From positions 1-64,000 of the forward strand of contig CAUYLG010065913.1 in assembly GCA_963573385.1 (NCBI GenBank): DNA of 64,000 nt, given 5' to 3'. The notes under the pieces are model-generated. The model saw only the letters and a list, made by a program, of their open reading frames with translations. It ran no database searches and was not told where the DNA came from. This stretch comes from Cacajao melanocephalus. Lineage: Eukaryota > Chordata > Mammalia > Primates > Pitheciidae. This document shows positions 52,409 through 64,000 of this stretch, in pieces (positions within the stretch are counted from its first letter, which is position 1; every line of letters starts with the position of its first letter). The position numbers were made by a program, and so were the translations under genes.

Positions 52409-54264
52409 AAGCCTAAACAATTTTCAAATGATATGACTTTTCATAATAATAAGGGCTATATACCATGGGTCCATACAAACTGTGCTGCAAACAAATAATT
52501 TATTAGTTTAGTAAATTTTCCAGAGATGTGAATTTAGTATTTTCTTGATAAAATCACAAATAAATGGGCATCACCATTATTAAAGAAACATTTGTTCATT
52601 TCAATAAACAGAAAATTAATGAAACAAATTACTTTTGTACCAAGTAGAGATTGTGTTGCACTTTATTGAATTTTATAGAAATATTCAAATCTAAGTGATA
52701 AAGTAACAATTGAGAAACTTCAAAATGAAAGCCTTCTTGATTCAAAAAGAAAATTACCATGTGCTTTAGAGCTGATGAAATTGCCACAATTGCTTAGATA
52801 TAACAAAGATATTTTCTACATTGTTTTCCAACTTTATATGCTCAAAGATAATTGTGAGGTCAGGGTAGAGTATATCTAAATGACTAGAACTTTAAGTTAC
52901 AATATAGTTTTTTTCTTTTTAACAAAAGAAGAATATAAATTAATTTGGATCAAATTTATATGCCTTCTTTGCAGTCTTGGTGTTCATTTTGGAAAGTAAA
53001 TTGAAAGGAAAGCTAAATAGCCACATAGTTTTCTTCTGCATCTCAATTTGGTTGAGAATTTCTAAGGAAGGTTAATTTGACTTTAGAAGGAATAAAAAGA
53101 CTGTCAAACAAGAGGTACTCTCCCTATAAAAGAGGAAAGAATGCCTTTCTAAACTATTTGTTTCCTATTGGATATGTCACCAATTGGAAAGTGCCAGTCT
53201 CATCTGCAAATGTGAGAAATGGAACAAGGAGGGGAGGCAACTCTAGTGAAATGTAGAGAGGCCATAATCAAGAGCAATGTTTAATAAAGCTTGTTTATGC
53301 AATTTCTTATTCTATTGATTAATTTTGTCACCCACCAGACTACCAAAAATGAAGAACAGACACGACTATCTTAGCACATACAGTAGGTTTGTCAAATAAT
53401 ACATAATGTTCTTGTAACTGTCAGTAGCAATATCTTAAGGGCCATGACTTTTTCTCAGTATTGGACTTTGAAAATCAGTACTGGGAGTAATTTTCAACAG
53501 ACTGATATCTGAAGTCACTCAATTACTATTTTGACTAATCATTATTTGTTTCCAATCTTGTTATTTGCTCATGTGTACTATTAATATAATCAGTTGCTTT
53601 TTTTATAATGTAGTATTTCCATGTAAAAAGGTAAAGAAATTCATTTTCCCATTTTTAAAAATTGTGATGCTCATGATCCTTTATTTCTTGTGTTTTAATC
53701 ACCAAGTCAGTATTCTAAGGTTGCAAGATTACTGTAAAAATTATATTCCAATATTTTATCTAAACTTAAGTATGGCCAGCATTGCTGGTTTCAGAGTTGC
53801 CTAAACAATACAGAATATCCTTAATTCAGTTTGTAAAAGAGTTTTGACCAGCGTGAAAAAGTGAAGACACAGTTTCAAGTTTAAAATGGAAAATTAATAT
53901 AATCTGAGCACTTATGTGTTTGCATGTCTGCTACTTAATCTCTATGTAAAGTAAAATATTTTTAACACCATTATTTATGCTATGTAAAGTAGGTTCTCAG
54001 AAGCACAAGCACAGATATTTACCTTTGGAAAACATTTTTGGCTATAAAGGTGCATTGGATGACAAACACTATTTGAGTCAGGTGTTAGAAATTTACTAGA
54101 TGTATTATATTACATAGTAGAATAAGGTCCTTTTCTCATTTTGTTCTTTCTAAAAATAAGGAAAAAAAGAAAGATAAGTGTGATAGTAAACTGTCTTTGC
54201 TTACGTCCTGCCACATGTTTAACTTCAAAGTAAGTAAAAATTAGGTACAATATGATGATCATCC

Positions 54265-54289
54265 TGATGATGATGATGATGATGATGAA
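54265..54289 (+). repeat. (GAT)n trinucleotide repeat in 3' UTR
   Basis: Eight uninterrupted TGA/GAT units in the inferred 3' UTR, preceded by a degraded GATGATCATC part. Confidence 0.95.
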
Positions 54290-55130
54290 TAAATGGAATC
54301 AAAATGCTAGCTTTATTTGACATTAGTAAGTAGAATAAGTCGTCATTTTTTCAACTCTGTAGCACAGCTGGTTACATTGAATATTTTTCTCTATTATGCT
54401 GTTAATTATATAGTAATGTATCAAAAGAGAAATAGATAAGAACGTTCTTTTCATTTCTTATTCATTTATGAGAAAGTCTTTTCACACATAAATGATTGAA
54501 TGTTCTTGTTCAGAATGACCACATAATTATTGCTTAGAAGAAGACACCAATTCTTTAAAAAGAAAAAAAAAATCTGTTTATAATAATCAGCATCAAATGT
54601 TGTTTGTTTCTTCTAAATGTTAATGAGGAAAATTGAAGGTAGCAAAATGTCATGTTTATTCAGTCTGGGGGCTGTATTAATAGGAGATGTTTCAGTGGTC
54701 ACCATATCTATAATTCTTTAGACTGCTATAGTTTTATGGTCAATTATTTAAAAGTGTGTAAATTACATTTATAAAAGTCTGAGAAAACTTAGACTCAGTC
54801 ATTTGTTAGTATTTTTATCAAAATCTCTTAGTTTCAGTCATGTCAGAAGCAGCTATATAGCATATCTTATTCTATGATATACATCAGGCTATCTCAAATC
54901 CCTGCCTCACAGTTAATTCAAAGAAGGATTAGGGTTTGTGTATTTTTTCTCATTTGAACTTTTATGTGCATTTTGTTTGTGTACATGTTTTTTGTAGTGT
55001 AAGATATGAAATTTTATATTTTTTCAGAAAATAAAAAACCCTTTGAATACAGTTAAATCCGATTGTCATGCTTGACCCTCTCCCGAGAGTTTAAACTTAC
55101 ATCCTTTGTGTAATGATTTCAGTTACTTCT

Positions 55131-55136
55131 AATAAA
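55131..55136 (+). terminator. EPHA5: Candidate distal poly(A) signal AATAAA
   Basis: Canonical hexamer in TTCTAATAAAAATG about 4.6 kb after the stop. Cleavage would be expected near 55150-55160. Alternatives exist at 52144, 52298, 53283 and 55030. Confidence 0.5.
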
Positions 55137-55869
55137 AATGTTTCAACTTCTTATACTAAATATTTTAAATACATCAGCATCCATTTTCTTCAAAAATGGA
55201 TTCAGGAGTCTGCAGTCAAATAATTTTTGCATATGGAGATTGATACTGAGATTGTAGAATAGGTGCATGACTGTGTCAAAACCTAATTAGAAGTTGATTT
55301 GTGACCGTGTAACATATTATTTGGAATAAAAACAGAAAACTATGCAAAACATCTAGGGAAAAAAAGACTTTTACTGACCACATCAGCTCGTCAGCCTAAG
55401 ACTTTCTCATCACCACACATGTGCTTATGGCATAGAGTGGTAGAGTTGCATTATCACAGAAAGAGCTGTCATTTAGTACAAACACTTCCCTCTGTTTCTG
55501 TAACTACTGTATCATATTGGCCTCTTTTTGTAAAACGCACAGCAAACAATGCACTATATTCGAGGAAATGAATTATATTTGTAGTTGTTTGCATTTATAT
55601 CACAAAATGTGACATCAACATGCCTATGGAAATAATCCACAATTCCTTTGCACATGTATAAAATAACTATTACAAATGATATTATTTAATATTTTAGTAT
55701 ATATTTTTATGTAAATAATTCTGAGTTCTTTGTCACTAGGTAGACTATTATCTTTTGCCTCTGCTTTGCTTCAGAAGTAAAGATTATATGACCAGTTAGA
55801 AGGGATGAAGTGCTAGTGAAAACATTAGCATATAATGAGAATACACCAATCTGTATTAGAATTTTCCAC

Positions 55870-56045
55870 TTTTCTCTTTGAGATACATATTATTGACTCC
55901 ATTTTAATGATGAAGAAAAAACAACTTAAAGCTGTCGAAAATTTGCCCAAGGCCTGACTGCTCTTCAAAGGCTAGATGAAATCCACATTTATTTGAGACT
56001 AAACCTATGAACTTCCCATCACACCATTCTGATTCCACACTGTCA
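55870..56045 (-). mobile_element. MIR SINE, antisense
   Basis: Antisense MIR: 'attttaatgatgaagaaaaa', 'aatttgcccaaggcctgact' and 'cacaccattctgattcc', in consensus order but diverged. Confidence 0.65.
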
Positions 56046-57118
56046 CCCATGCTATTGAGATAACAGTATCATACCAGAATCATTTATGCCAACATTCTGG
56101 TTTAATTGATACAAGGACTAAGAGTCATCTGGAAAAAAAAATGAATTGCACATTTACAACAAGCAAAGTGTAAATTTTGGGTGGAAACCAAGGTCTGACT
56201 GATTACACCTCTAACATGTTCAGCTTTTGGAATGAGCCAAACTTTTGATAATCAAAAATAGTTTTCCTTATTTGTTATTCTGGCACTGAGTAGCAACACA
56301 ATCTAATTCAGGATGTTTTTCTAATACAGGACATAGTGTCTGAAAATACAAGCTCAGGAAATTGCAAGTAACATTTGTTGGTTATTTCTAGCTATAATAT
56401 CTGAATTTCACTTACAGGACTTTGACATCTACAAGAGATTCGCTACCAAGTTGTAGCTACATCTAACATAAAATAAATAAGTTTGTATTTATGAAAATCC
56501 ACAGTAGGTATTTAAATCAGGCCGAGTTGTACATAAAATACTAAATATAATTTTATTTTAATTTAGCAGGTTAAAATAATAAGTTGAATGAAGCTGGCAG
56601 AAATGCTGATATATATGATAAATTGTTTTCTCTTCAACTTTTTCTTTACTTTTTAAAAATGTTGATTATGAAAAATATTAAGATGTGTGATGTGATGATG
56701 ATTTTCAATTTGACATTTCCAAGTGATCTTATGTTTCTAGAAAGTAGAAATTGGTTAAGAATCTTATACAATTTTGTGATATTGATTTTTTAAACAAAAA
56801 GCAAAATTTCTATTAATTAGCACTATGATTATGATAATAAAATTCAACACCAAATCTCATGTTAAAGTTGAGTCTCTAAGTAATGAAAAAAATGACTTTT
56901 TAAAATTAAATATTATTTCTATGTGGCAGGTTACTTCATAAGATAAAATACACTCACCATGAATAAACAATTTTAATTAGCATAACATTAATTCAAAGAG
57001 TTTTTGCAGGTGTTCAGAGTTTGTTCTAGGCCTCTTTCCTCAATTAGATGACGAGTAGAAATTTGGCTGTGTTTTTCAAAATCATGGTTTCTTATACTAC
57101 TCCTAACAAAAAAATATT

Positions 57119-57448
57119 CCCAGGCTATACAGGAAGAATGAAGCTGGCATCTAGTTGCCTTCTGGGGAGGCCTCAGGAAGCTCAGTCTTAGCGGAAGGTG
57201 AAGGGAAAGCAGGCAGAACCTAGATGGCAGGAGCAGGAGCAAGGCTGTGGGGAGGTGCCACACAATTTTAAACAACCAGATATCAGGAGAACTCAATACC
57301 ACCACGAGGGCAGCACCAAGTAGGGATGGTGTTAAACTGTGAGAAATCACCCCCATGATCCAATCACCTCCCACCAGTCCCTACCTCCAGCATTGGGGAT
57401 TACCTTTCAACATGAGATTTGGGCAGGGACACAGATCCAAATCATATC
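57119..57448 (-). mobile_element. MaLR-type (MST/THE1-like) solo LTR, antisense, 3'-truncated
   Basis: On the minus strand it begins GATATGATTTGG near 57448, then shows the LTR phrases 'ccaaatctcatgttgaaagg', 'gggactggtgggaggtgatt', 'cacagccttgctcctgctcc' and 'cttcctgaggcctccccaga'. It stops near 57119 shortly before the expected poly(A) region. No internal retroviral genes are present, so it is a solo LTR of an old mammalian endogenous retrovirus-like element. An open frame on the minus strand here (57374-56988) is incidental. Confidence 0.85.
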
Positions 57449-57723
57449 TCCACCTAAATAGAGCTCTAAGTATTTATCTATAAATGTATTTCATAATTTA
57501 TAGATAAATTTAAAAGGCAGCTAGGAGATTATGATTTTATTTTTTACTTTCCCTTCTTTCTAAAATATGTACTTTAATATTATTTATGTGGGTCATAGTA
57601 TTGGTTAACATGATAAATGTCTCAAACCATTCTAAGAAACCTTTATCATGAGCAACAAGCATTTTCATCCATTTATTTGTGTAAGACATGCAAGCAATCA
57701 ATCAATTTTTAAAACTCATACAC

Positions 57724-57745
57724 TCAAAAAAAAAAATAAAAAAGT
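57724..57745 (+). repeat. A-rich low-complexity run
   Basis: AAAAAAAAAAATAAAAAAG-type tract, no retroelement attached. Confidence 0.85.
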
Positions 57746-58458
57746 AAATAAGTCGGTATCTTTGACCAAAAGCACCAGGTTTCTTTATTTAGCAATGCAA
57801 ATATGATCTCACCACAGGGACAGCCGGTATGAGCTATTAATACTTTCAAGTTCACAGTATGGGATAATCTCTCCATTAGGAGAACATGATCTCTTTGCTG
57901 TAACTGAGAAGTTAAGTTTCAGCTCTGATGTGGTTTACAGGTTCTAAATCCATTGAAGAGTATCTGTTTTAGGAAATATATATAAAAGAGCCTTCTCAGA
58001 TTCTAGCCTCTAAGTGAGAGTCAGAGACCTATCTACCTTAAAGTGTTGAAGAATGATATCCTTGATTGGGCTCTTTGTTCTCTAGAATTGCACATTATGT
58101 CCACCTATTGCTATGTTTGCTGGTATACATAAATCTACCTCTGGGCTTGATTTATATCTCTTCCTCAGATTGTCTGCTTACACCTTTTTTTTGTCACACT
58201 ACCTTCTAAGAAAAAATAATTTATGATTTTAAATTAATATGAGAACGTAAAGTGGAGGAAAGTATACCATTATCTTTTCTTCACCAGTGAGTACATTTAA
58301 TAGACTTAAGTCCCCAAATTCTGTTTTATTGGAGAAAAGCCTGATAAAGTAAAATCAGATGTCTGCATGCAACAGAAGAGATTCTAACCAAATAACTATG
58401 ATATGGTCTGTTTGTGAGTGAGCTTTATAAATCTTTACAGATTTAGCATTGGTCTGTA

Positions 58459-58487
58459 CAAAAAAAAAAAAAGAAAAAAGAAAAACT
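58459..58487 (+). repeat. A-rich (AAAAAG) run
   Basis: Twelve A bases followed by GAAAAAAGAAAAAC; low-complexity only. Confidence 0.85.
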
Positions 58488-58724
58488 GATATTTTCTATT
58501 ATGGGGGCTGAACAGATCTGGAACTATCTATTTATGTAATTGTAAATGTTATAGAATTGGAAGTGAGCCCCATTTTTTGGGTAGGTCACTTAAAAAATTT
58601 TCACAGACTCTCACAAAAAACTTGGGACTTCCAAAAAGTAATCACACAAAGTTTATAGGAAAGACTATAGTTAGTCCATTCTGTTCCTACATAATTTTCA
58701 CTAGCTGTCTCTTAGGCTCCAGAA

Positions 58725-58744
58725 GAAAAAAATAAATAAATAAA
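58725..58744 (+). repeat. (AAAT)n simple repeat
   Basis: Short AAAT-unit run within A-rich sequence. Confidence 0.88.
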
Positions 58745-59919
58745 ATTCTGCCTCCAGTGAAAATGTAGCTTCAAGATGAACTCCTTGTTTCTAAATAAAT
58801 TTATACCTTAAGGCTCTCAAATAAAATATTCCAAGCTGTGACTATATATTTGAGATTAGACAATATTATAGATTAAGTGGGGAAAAATACACTGACAGTT
58901 TAAAATTAGTTCTTGGACTATTCTGCAAGAATAAGTCAACAGGCAAGTATGAGGATCTTTTATATGCCGGAGCCATTGTGCATTCTAATTACCTTGATAT
59001 AATAGCACAGCAGCTGAGTATTAGATAGTGAATATCCTAGAAAATATATAGTGGGCTTGCCAAGAATTTCCATGTTATACAGACATCTTTCATCATGTCT
59101 TTGATGCTAGAGATGAGATGATGTTTTTGGCAATAAGGGCTGATGGGCTTTGAGAAGACAAAAATTGATATCTATACAAATGCAGAAATAATATCAAGCA
59201 AGAAGGTTTCTCCTCCTTAAAAAATAAAAACAACCTGGACTAACAACTATTGTATTTTATCTTAGTTCTGTTTGTTTGGATATTGAGACTTTGGAAGAAG
59301 TTCATAAAATTCGTAACATTTTTTCAAACATCTTCTGATTTCATTTTTAAGGGATTCTGAAAAAGGACCAGGATTATTGTCTTCTTTATATGAATGAGGA
59401 AAATAAGCAAGTTCAATAGTGCTGACAATTAAAATCACCGATCTAGTCAGTTGACAGTCGTTAACAGCCCCAAGACTTACAAACCTGTTCCTGTAACCTA
59501 GTTACTAAGACATACAGTGCAAATGGTGAGATTTAATAACAGTAATACAAATATTTTTTAAAGGCCCATATCTTTTCAAATAATGTATTGGATACTCTCA
59601 CATATATTTTCATTTAATACTTTTTTTTTTGAAAAATATTTTCATTTAATTCTAATGACAGTTCTTTAACTGAGATTTATTCTATTTTGGTTTTGAACAA
59701 ATGTAGAAAAGAAGACATGCAATGCTAAATGACGTTCCTTAGATCATGTCATTCAGTACTATATCTCAGTTGTTCTTTCAAATAACCCTTCTCCTTCTGA
59801 GTTCCAGATGATGCCCTCTTTCTTGCTTTGGAATTTATTCCATTAGTTATTCCTATTCTTGAATATCTGCAGTAATCAGTCTCCTTGATTCCCTTCACCT
59901 TATCCTCTGTGTCATCGTG

Positions 59920-60140
59920 AGAGAGTACGGCATCCTGGTTCTCTGGGGCCAGCATGCCAAATTCTGCTCTGCCAGCCACTTAGTAATTGTGTGGATGCAG
60001 GCAAGTCGCTTAGACACTTAGCCCTCAGGTATCCTGTCTATTAAATGAGAACATAACTGGCAAAAATCTAAGAATATATTCATAGAGAATGTGAAAATAG
60101 TATCCAGGACATAATAATTCTTTAGTAAATGTTATTTTTA
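59920..60140 (+). mobile_element. MIR SINE, sense
   Basis: Sense MIR with 'aaattctgctctgccagcca', 'cttagtaattgtgtggatgc', 'aggcaagtcgcttagacact' and 'gtctattaaatgagaaca', then 'gtatccaggacataataatt' near the 3' end. Nearly complete. Confidence 0.78.
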
Positions 60141-61360
60141 TACACCCTACTCTATCATTTCTTCACTGTCAAAACATAAAAGAGTTACCTTCACTTTTTA
60201 TCTCTCCTCATTTATTTCACTGCAATCTTTTCTCTTATTCTATTTTGCTCTAATGTAATGTTATTGAACATTTTAAACACATATAAAACTCAATAAAGTT
60301 TTAATAAATATCCTTGTACATGAAAGCCAGCTTCAACAATTGTCAACTCAATGCCAATCTTGTTTTGTTCACAACTCTACCAACTGTCTCCTCTCCAAGG
60401 TGAGCTAAAAAACATGCAGGTATCTAATTATTTCATAAATAAGTATTTCAGTGTGTATCTCTAAAGTAGAAAGATTATTTAAAAACTAATTATAGTACCA
60501 TTACACTACCTAAAAATGTACAATATTTTAAAATTTTCTTCAGATATCCAATCAGCATTCCCCTGGTTTATTATACAGCTTTTTTTTTTTTTCACAGCTT
60601 TTTGTATTAGTGTTCAAATAAAATCTCTGATAGTTTATAATCTTTCTTCCTTCCTTCTGTTTGCCCTTTTTCTTCTTTCTATTTTTGGTTTTGAAAATGC
60701 CCCAAATTTTGTCAGTTACTTTACTGTTTAGTCTTTTAACATCCTTTTATGTTCCCTTTATTTCTGGTAAATTAGTAGTCAGGTTTACAGTTTCAATCAG
60801 ATTCAGGACTGAGTTTTTAAGAATACATCATAGGTAGTTTTGTATATTTCCATCAGGCCACACTTAAAGTCAAGCTGACTTCCTGTGGTGTTAAGGGTAA
60901 TTGATGATCATTGCCAAATCATTATTCATTAATAATTTCACAATGCTGATTTTTCACTATTCATTTTCATTTAATTGCCACACTATCTTTATAAAGACTC
61001 TTTTTCCCTCATCAATTACTTAATTATGCTGAGATAGAGTTTATATAGAGAAAGTACAAGTTGATTGGTGAGTTTGTATGTCTGTGCTATCATTATTTAA
61101 AAGTGAGCAAAGGCTCAAATTGTCTCATCTGTGGCCCTTTGGCTTGATGACATACTGTACTGACCTTCTTTCCTCAACTACCTTTTCTTGGCATCCAACA
61201 ACCCACTTACCGATTTGCCTACTTTTCTGGTTATTTATTCTCAGTCTTTTCCACTTAAAAAATATTATTCTGCCTTCCTTTCAAATGCTTATATAATAAA
61301 GATTTTATATTTAATATTCTTTTTCATCTCATGCCATATGCTTTCCCTAGGAAATTGAAA

Positions 61361-61462
61361 CCAGTAAGTCTTCAATTTTAATAAATAGTATTAAATAAGG
61401 TATTGCATATCAACCAGTAAGTCTTCAATTTTAATAAATAGTATTCAATAAGGTATTGCATA
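61361..61462 (+). repeat. 53-bp tandem duplication
   Basis: Units at 61361-61413 and 61414-61462 begin CCAGTAAGTCTTCAATTTTA. They differ by one substitution (TATTAAATAA versus TATTCAATAA) before diverging at the end, so the duplication is fairly recent. Confidence 0.96.
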
Positions 61463-63448
61463 CTAAATCCCCATTCCTGGTCTTTTCTATAACATATAGC
61501 TTCTTATATATAACTTTTTACTAAACATCTCTTATTGGCTGTACTGTAGGTATTTTAAAAGTAGAATACGCAAACTGAGCTTCGTACCTTGAAAACAACT
61601 TGTATCTCCTTCCATACTTCCTAGCCAGTAAAAGATATTACTTTACATGTAATAAACAAAAGCAGATATCTAAACTTTGTATTTTAAATTTTCTTTAACC
61701 TCAACTACACTAAAACTTATAATTTTTTTTTAATTTCATGTTGAATATTTTCTCAGATATATTATGCTCAAATGTACAAAAACAAGAAAAAAAGGAAGAT
61801 ACTACTGAGTGGGAAACAGCCTAGAAAATTAAATATATCACCCAGAACCAAACAGACACTCTTGCTTGATAATACATTATTTTAATCATTTTTATAATGG
61901 GAATTTAAAACAAATTATATAACACTAAGAAATATATTATACGCATTAAACAACATGTTTTTATTCAAAATTTTGCCAATTAGTATATTTTTATCATGAA
62001 AGTAGAAGCTAGAAAGCATATGGTTAACTGATTGTCCAAATAAAGATATAGCCTATAGATAAGGTGCTCTGAGCCATGTCAGCAAATAAATTTCCATGAA
62101 TTATGCTGAAGATTAAAATTTAAAAAACTTTTTTGTAGACATTTTAAAGGATAACGCTTGAAGGGTTTCCACTTTTATATAAGAATAAATGAAAATGATT
62201 TATTGCATGTTCCGTAGAGTAGTAACAGCACTAACCATATTAGATATGGAGGTCAGACAAAACAACTGGATTTCAATCGTCCCATGCTCTGCAAATACAA
62301 AAAAATAAAATTTTATATTCATTATAAAAGAAAATATATCACAAATGTGAAGCGTAAGGTTTTTTTTCTGGACAAGTGGGTTGCAGATTTCTCAGTCCTT
62401 TGCTTGGCTGATGCTCTGGAAGAAATGAAAAATTATGTTCTGATTATGTAGTTAAGCCCAGGTCCTGAAATTTGCTACATATTCCCCATGTTTAAGTTAT
62501 GAGTTTTCCCTTCACAGCCTGTTAAAGCACATGGTCCTGAATATCCATAATGCAGAAGAAAGTTCCTCTCTATGAAAAAAATAAATATTCTTACTCTTTT
62601 AGAAGACGGTTTCCTTGTTCTTTAAGAAAAATTGTTCCAAAATCAAAGTGGCTTGAAAACCCTCTAATTTCACCCACTTTTAGAGCATCACAAAAAATCC
62701 TAGAAATACAAGTCTCAAGTAAGTTTAGTTCAATGATTCCCCAAGTGTTTGGCCACAAAATCCTTGTAGCTTATGACAATTATTGCTACTACTACAAGGG
62801 CACTGTAAGAGTGGAGTGTCATCCATGTGAACACTTCTCAAATTGACTATAAGAATGTTATATTTTCTCAATCAGTGTCACTCTGGGGAAACACCGATAA
62901 AAGGAAATCCACTGGGAGTTGCATCTGTTTCAATGCCATATATTTGCATAACAGTTCATCCATATTCATGCCTGATTTTCCTGGAGACTAGAGCAATAGC
63001 ACAATTATGATGAATCTGGATGGAGTTGAACGGGCCCTAAAAAAATATAAAACTAGCTAATTAAATGTACCCACTTTGGAACATGAATTGTGTTTCATTA
63101 ATTTCTGATATGAAGAAATATGGCCTTAAAAATATTTTAAATCAAAAATAAAATATTATGTAATAATTGAACCATGATGTTGAATTTATTATCCTTATCA
63201 TTTTGGTGAATGTGCCATTTGATATGGAAGTTATATAAACATGCAAATATTTTAAGCCTATAGACTTGGGTAAAGGAGAAAAGGGACAATGACGCTTGTA
63301 TGAAAGAACAGAGACATGTAACAAGGAACTACTGATAGAGTAAGTATCTCAGAGAAAGTAAGTCCACCACAACAGTGCATCCTTTCTGAGGGGCTAAGGA
63401 AAAAGCTGGGACCTAGATATAAGACTGAAAATCAATAAAGCATTTTAG

Positions 63449-63520
63449 ATATGTGTATATACTACATGTATATGTACACATGTAAACACATGCATATATA
63501 CACATACATAAACATGTTTT
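63449..63520 (+). repeat. TA/CA-rich low-complexity tract
   Basis: Imperfect ATGTATATACACATG-type repeats with local self-complementarity. Confidence 0.8.
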
Positions 63521-64000
63521 TAGACTTTAACATAAGACTATATGTAATGTGAAAAAAGAGAAAGATGTATAAAATGAAAGTATATGAAACTCAAAAAGCC
63601 TATATATGAAACTCAGAAAACAGAGAATAAATGAAATAATTAAAATATATATGGCAGTTTTACAGAGATATTTCTAGAGAAATGACCTAGAATCTAAGGC
63701 ATTAAAGCTGGCATTATTAAATTTGTTTAACAAACATCTACATCCATGGATGATAGCCTTAGGGAACTGAATATCCGTGTAAATCTTCATAATTTGTGTA
63801 TGTATATTTTGGAAGGAGAGGACTCACAGCCTTCATTAAATTCACAAAGGGCTATTTGCCAATAAAATGTTACAAATCATTGGCTTAAAGTAATCTTTGG
63901 ATGTACTCTAGCCAGTTACATCCGATACCTGTAAGCAAACAATTTGTAATAAGATTCTCCTACTGCTTTGACTTATTTTCTCAAGGTTTAATGTAAGTCC

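Larger units (their letters stand above)
50500..55155 (+). other. EPHA5: EPHA5 3' UTR, end inferred
   Basis: AT-rich sequence after the stop with many ATTTA elements, which are known to affect mRNA stability. It contains a CAA run (52384-52408) and a GAT run (54265-54289), and no mobile element that I can recognise. That absence across 4.6 kb contrasts with the introns and fits a constrained, transcribed region. The end is placed just after AATAAA at 55131, consistent with my recollection that EPHA5 mRNA is about 8 kb. Not proven by sequence. Confidence 0.55.
55156..64000 (+). other. 3' flank downstream of EPHA5, no second gene seen
   Basis: AT-rich intergenic sequence. It holds an antisense MIR (55870-56045), a MaLR-type LTR (57119-57448), A-rich runs, a sense MIR (59920-60140) and a 53-bp tandem duplication (61361-61462). 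About 56050-57110, 57450-59920, 60150-61360 and 61470-64000 show nothing else that I recognise. Open frames are all short and without coding character. Confidence 0.7.

Noticed and set aside
56988..57374. 128-codon minus-strand open frame
   Set aside because: It overlaps the antisense solo LTR and reflects that repeat's composition.

Overview
The window is nuclear DNA of a primate, most likely human. Alu elements sit beside LINE-1, MIR, L2 and one MaLR-type LTR in AT-rich, intron-dominated sequence. It contains one recognisable gene: the 3' part of EPHA5 (ephrin type-A receptor 5, a receptor tyrosine kinase), read on the + strand. The species call rests on the Alu insertions and on the match of the spliced protein to remembered EPHA5; no database search was possible.

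Gene layout: nine coding exons lie at 7455-7522, 8813-8938, 9611-9796, 21958-22019, 23308-23517, 27488-27637, 38174-38367, 42616-42771 and 50394-50499. All have AG/GT borders and compatible phases. Spliced together they encode an uninterrupted 418-residue C-terminus. With a full-length receptor of 1037 residues this corresponds to residues 620-1037: juxtamembrane segment with two regulatory tyrosines, complete kinase domain, SAM domain and C-terminal PDZ-binding tail ending VPL. The extracellular and transmembrane exons and the promoter lie upstream of the window. A long 3' UTR follows the stop codon; its end is inferred at about 55.15 kb, with an earlier candidate poly(A) signal at 51.16 kb.

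The rest is intron or 3' flank. 1-7.45 kb is intron with L1, Alu and L2 remnants. 9.8-22 kb is a large intron with MIR, L2, a 1.1 kb antisense L1 and an antisense Alu. 23.5-27.5 kb holds an L1 3' end, a sense Alu and a 0.7 kb AT-rich array. 27.6-38.2 kb holds an Alu nested in a MIR plus several older repeats. 38.4-42.6 kb holds L2, a sense L1 and a truncated Alu. 42.8-50.4 kb is mostly unrecognised. The 3' flank has MIR, a MaLR-type LTR and simple repeats, and no second gene was recognised.

No new biological system was found. The most unusual structure is an Alu whose A-tail appears to have grown into a ~720 bp AT-rich array. It lies inside the Alu's own target-site duplication and has captured a 171 bp copy of intron sequence from 1.9 kb downstream, across an exon, plus two shorter fragments of the same source. 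This looks like replication template switching.
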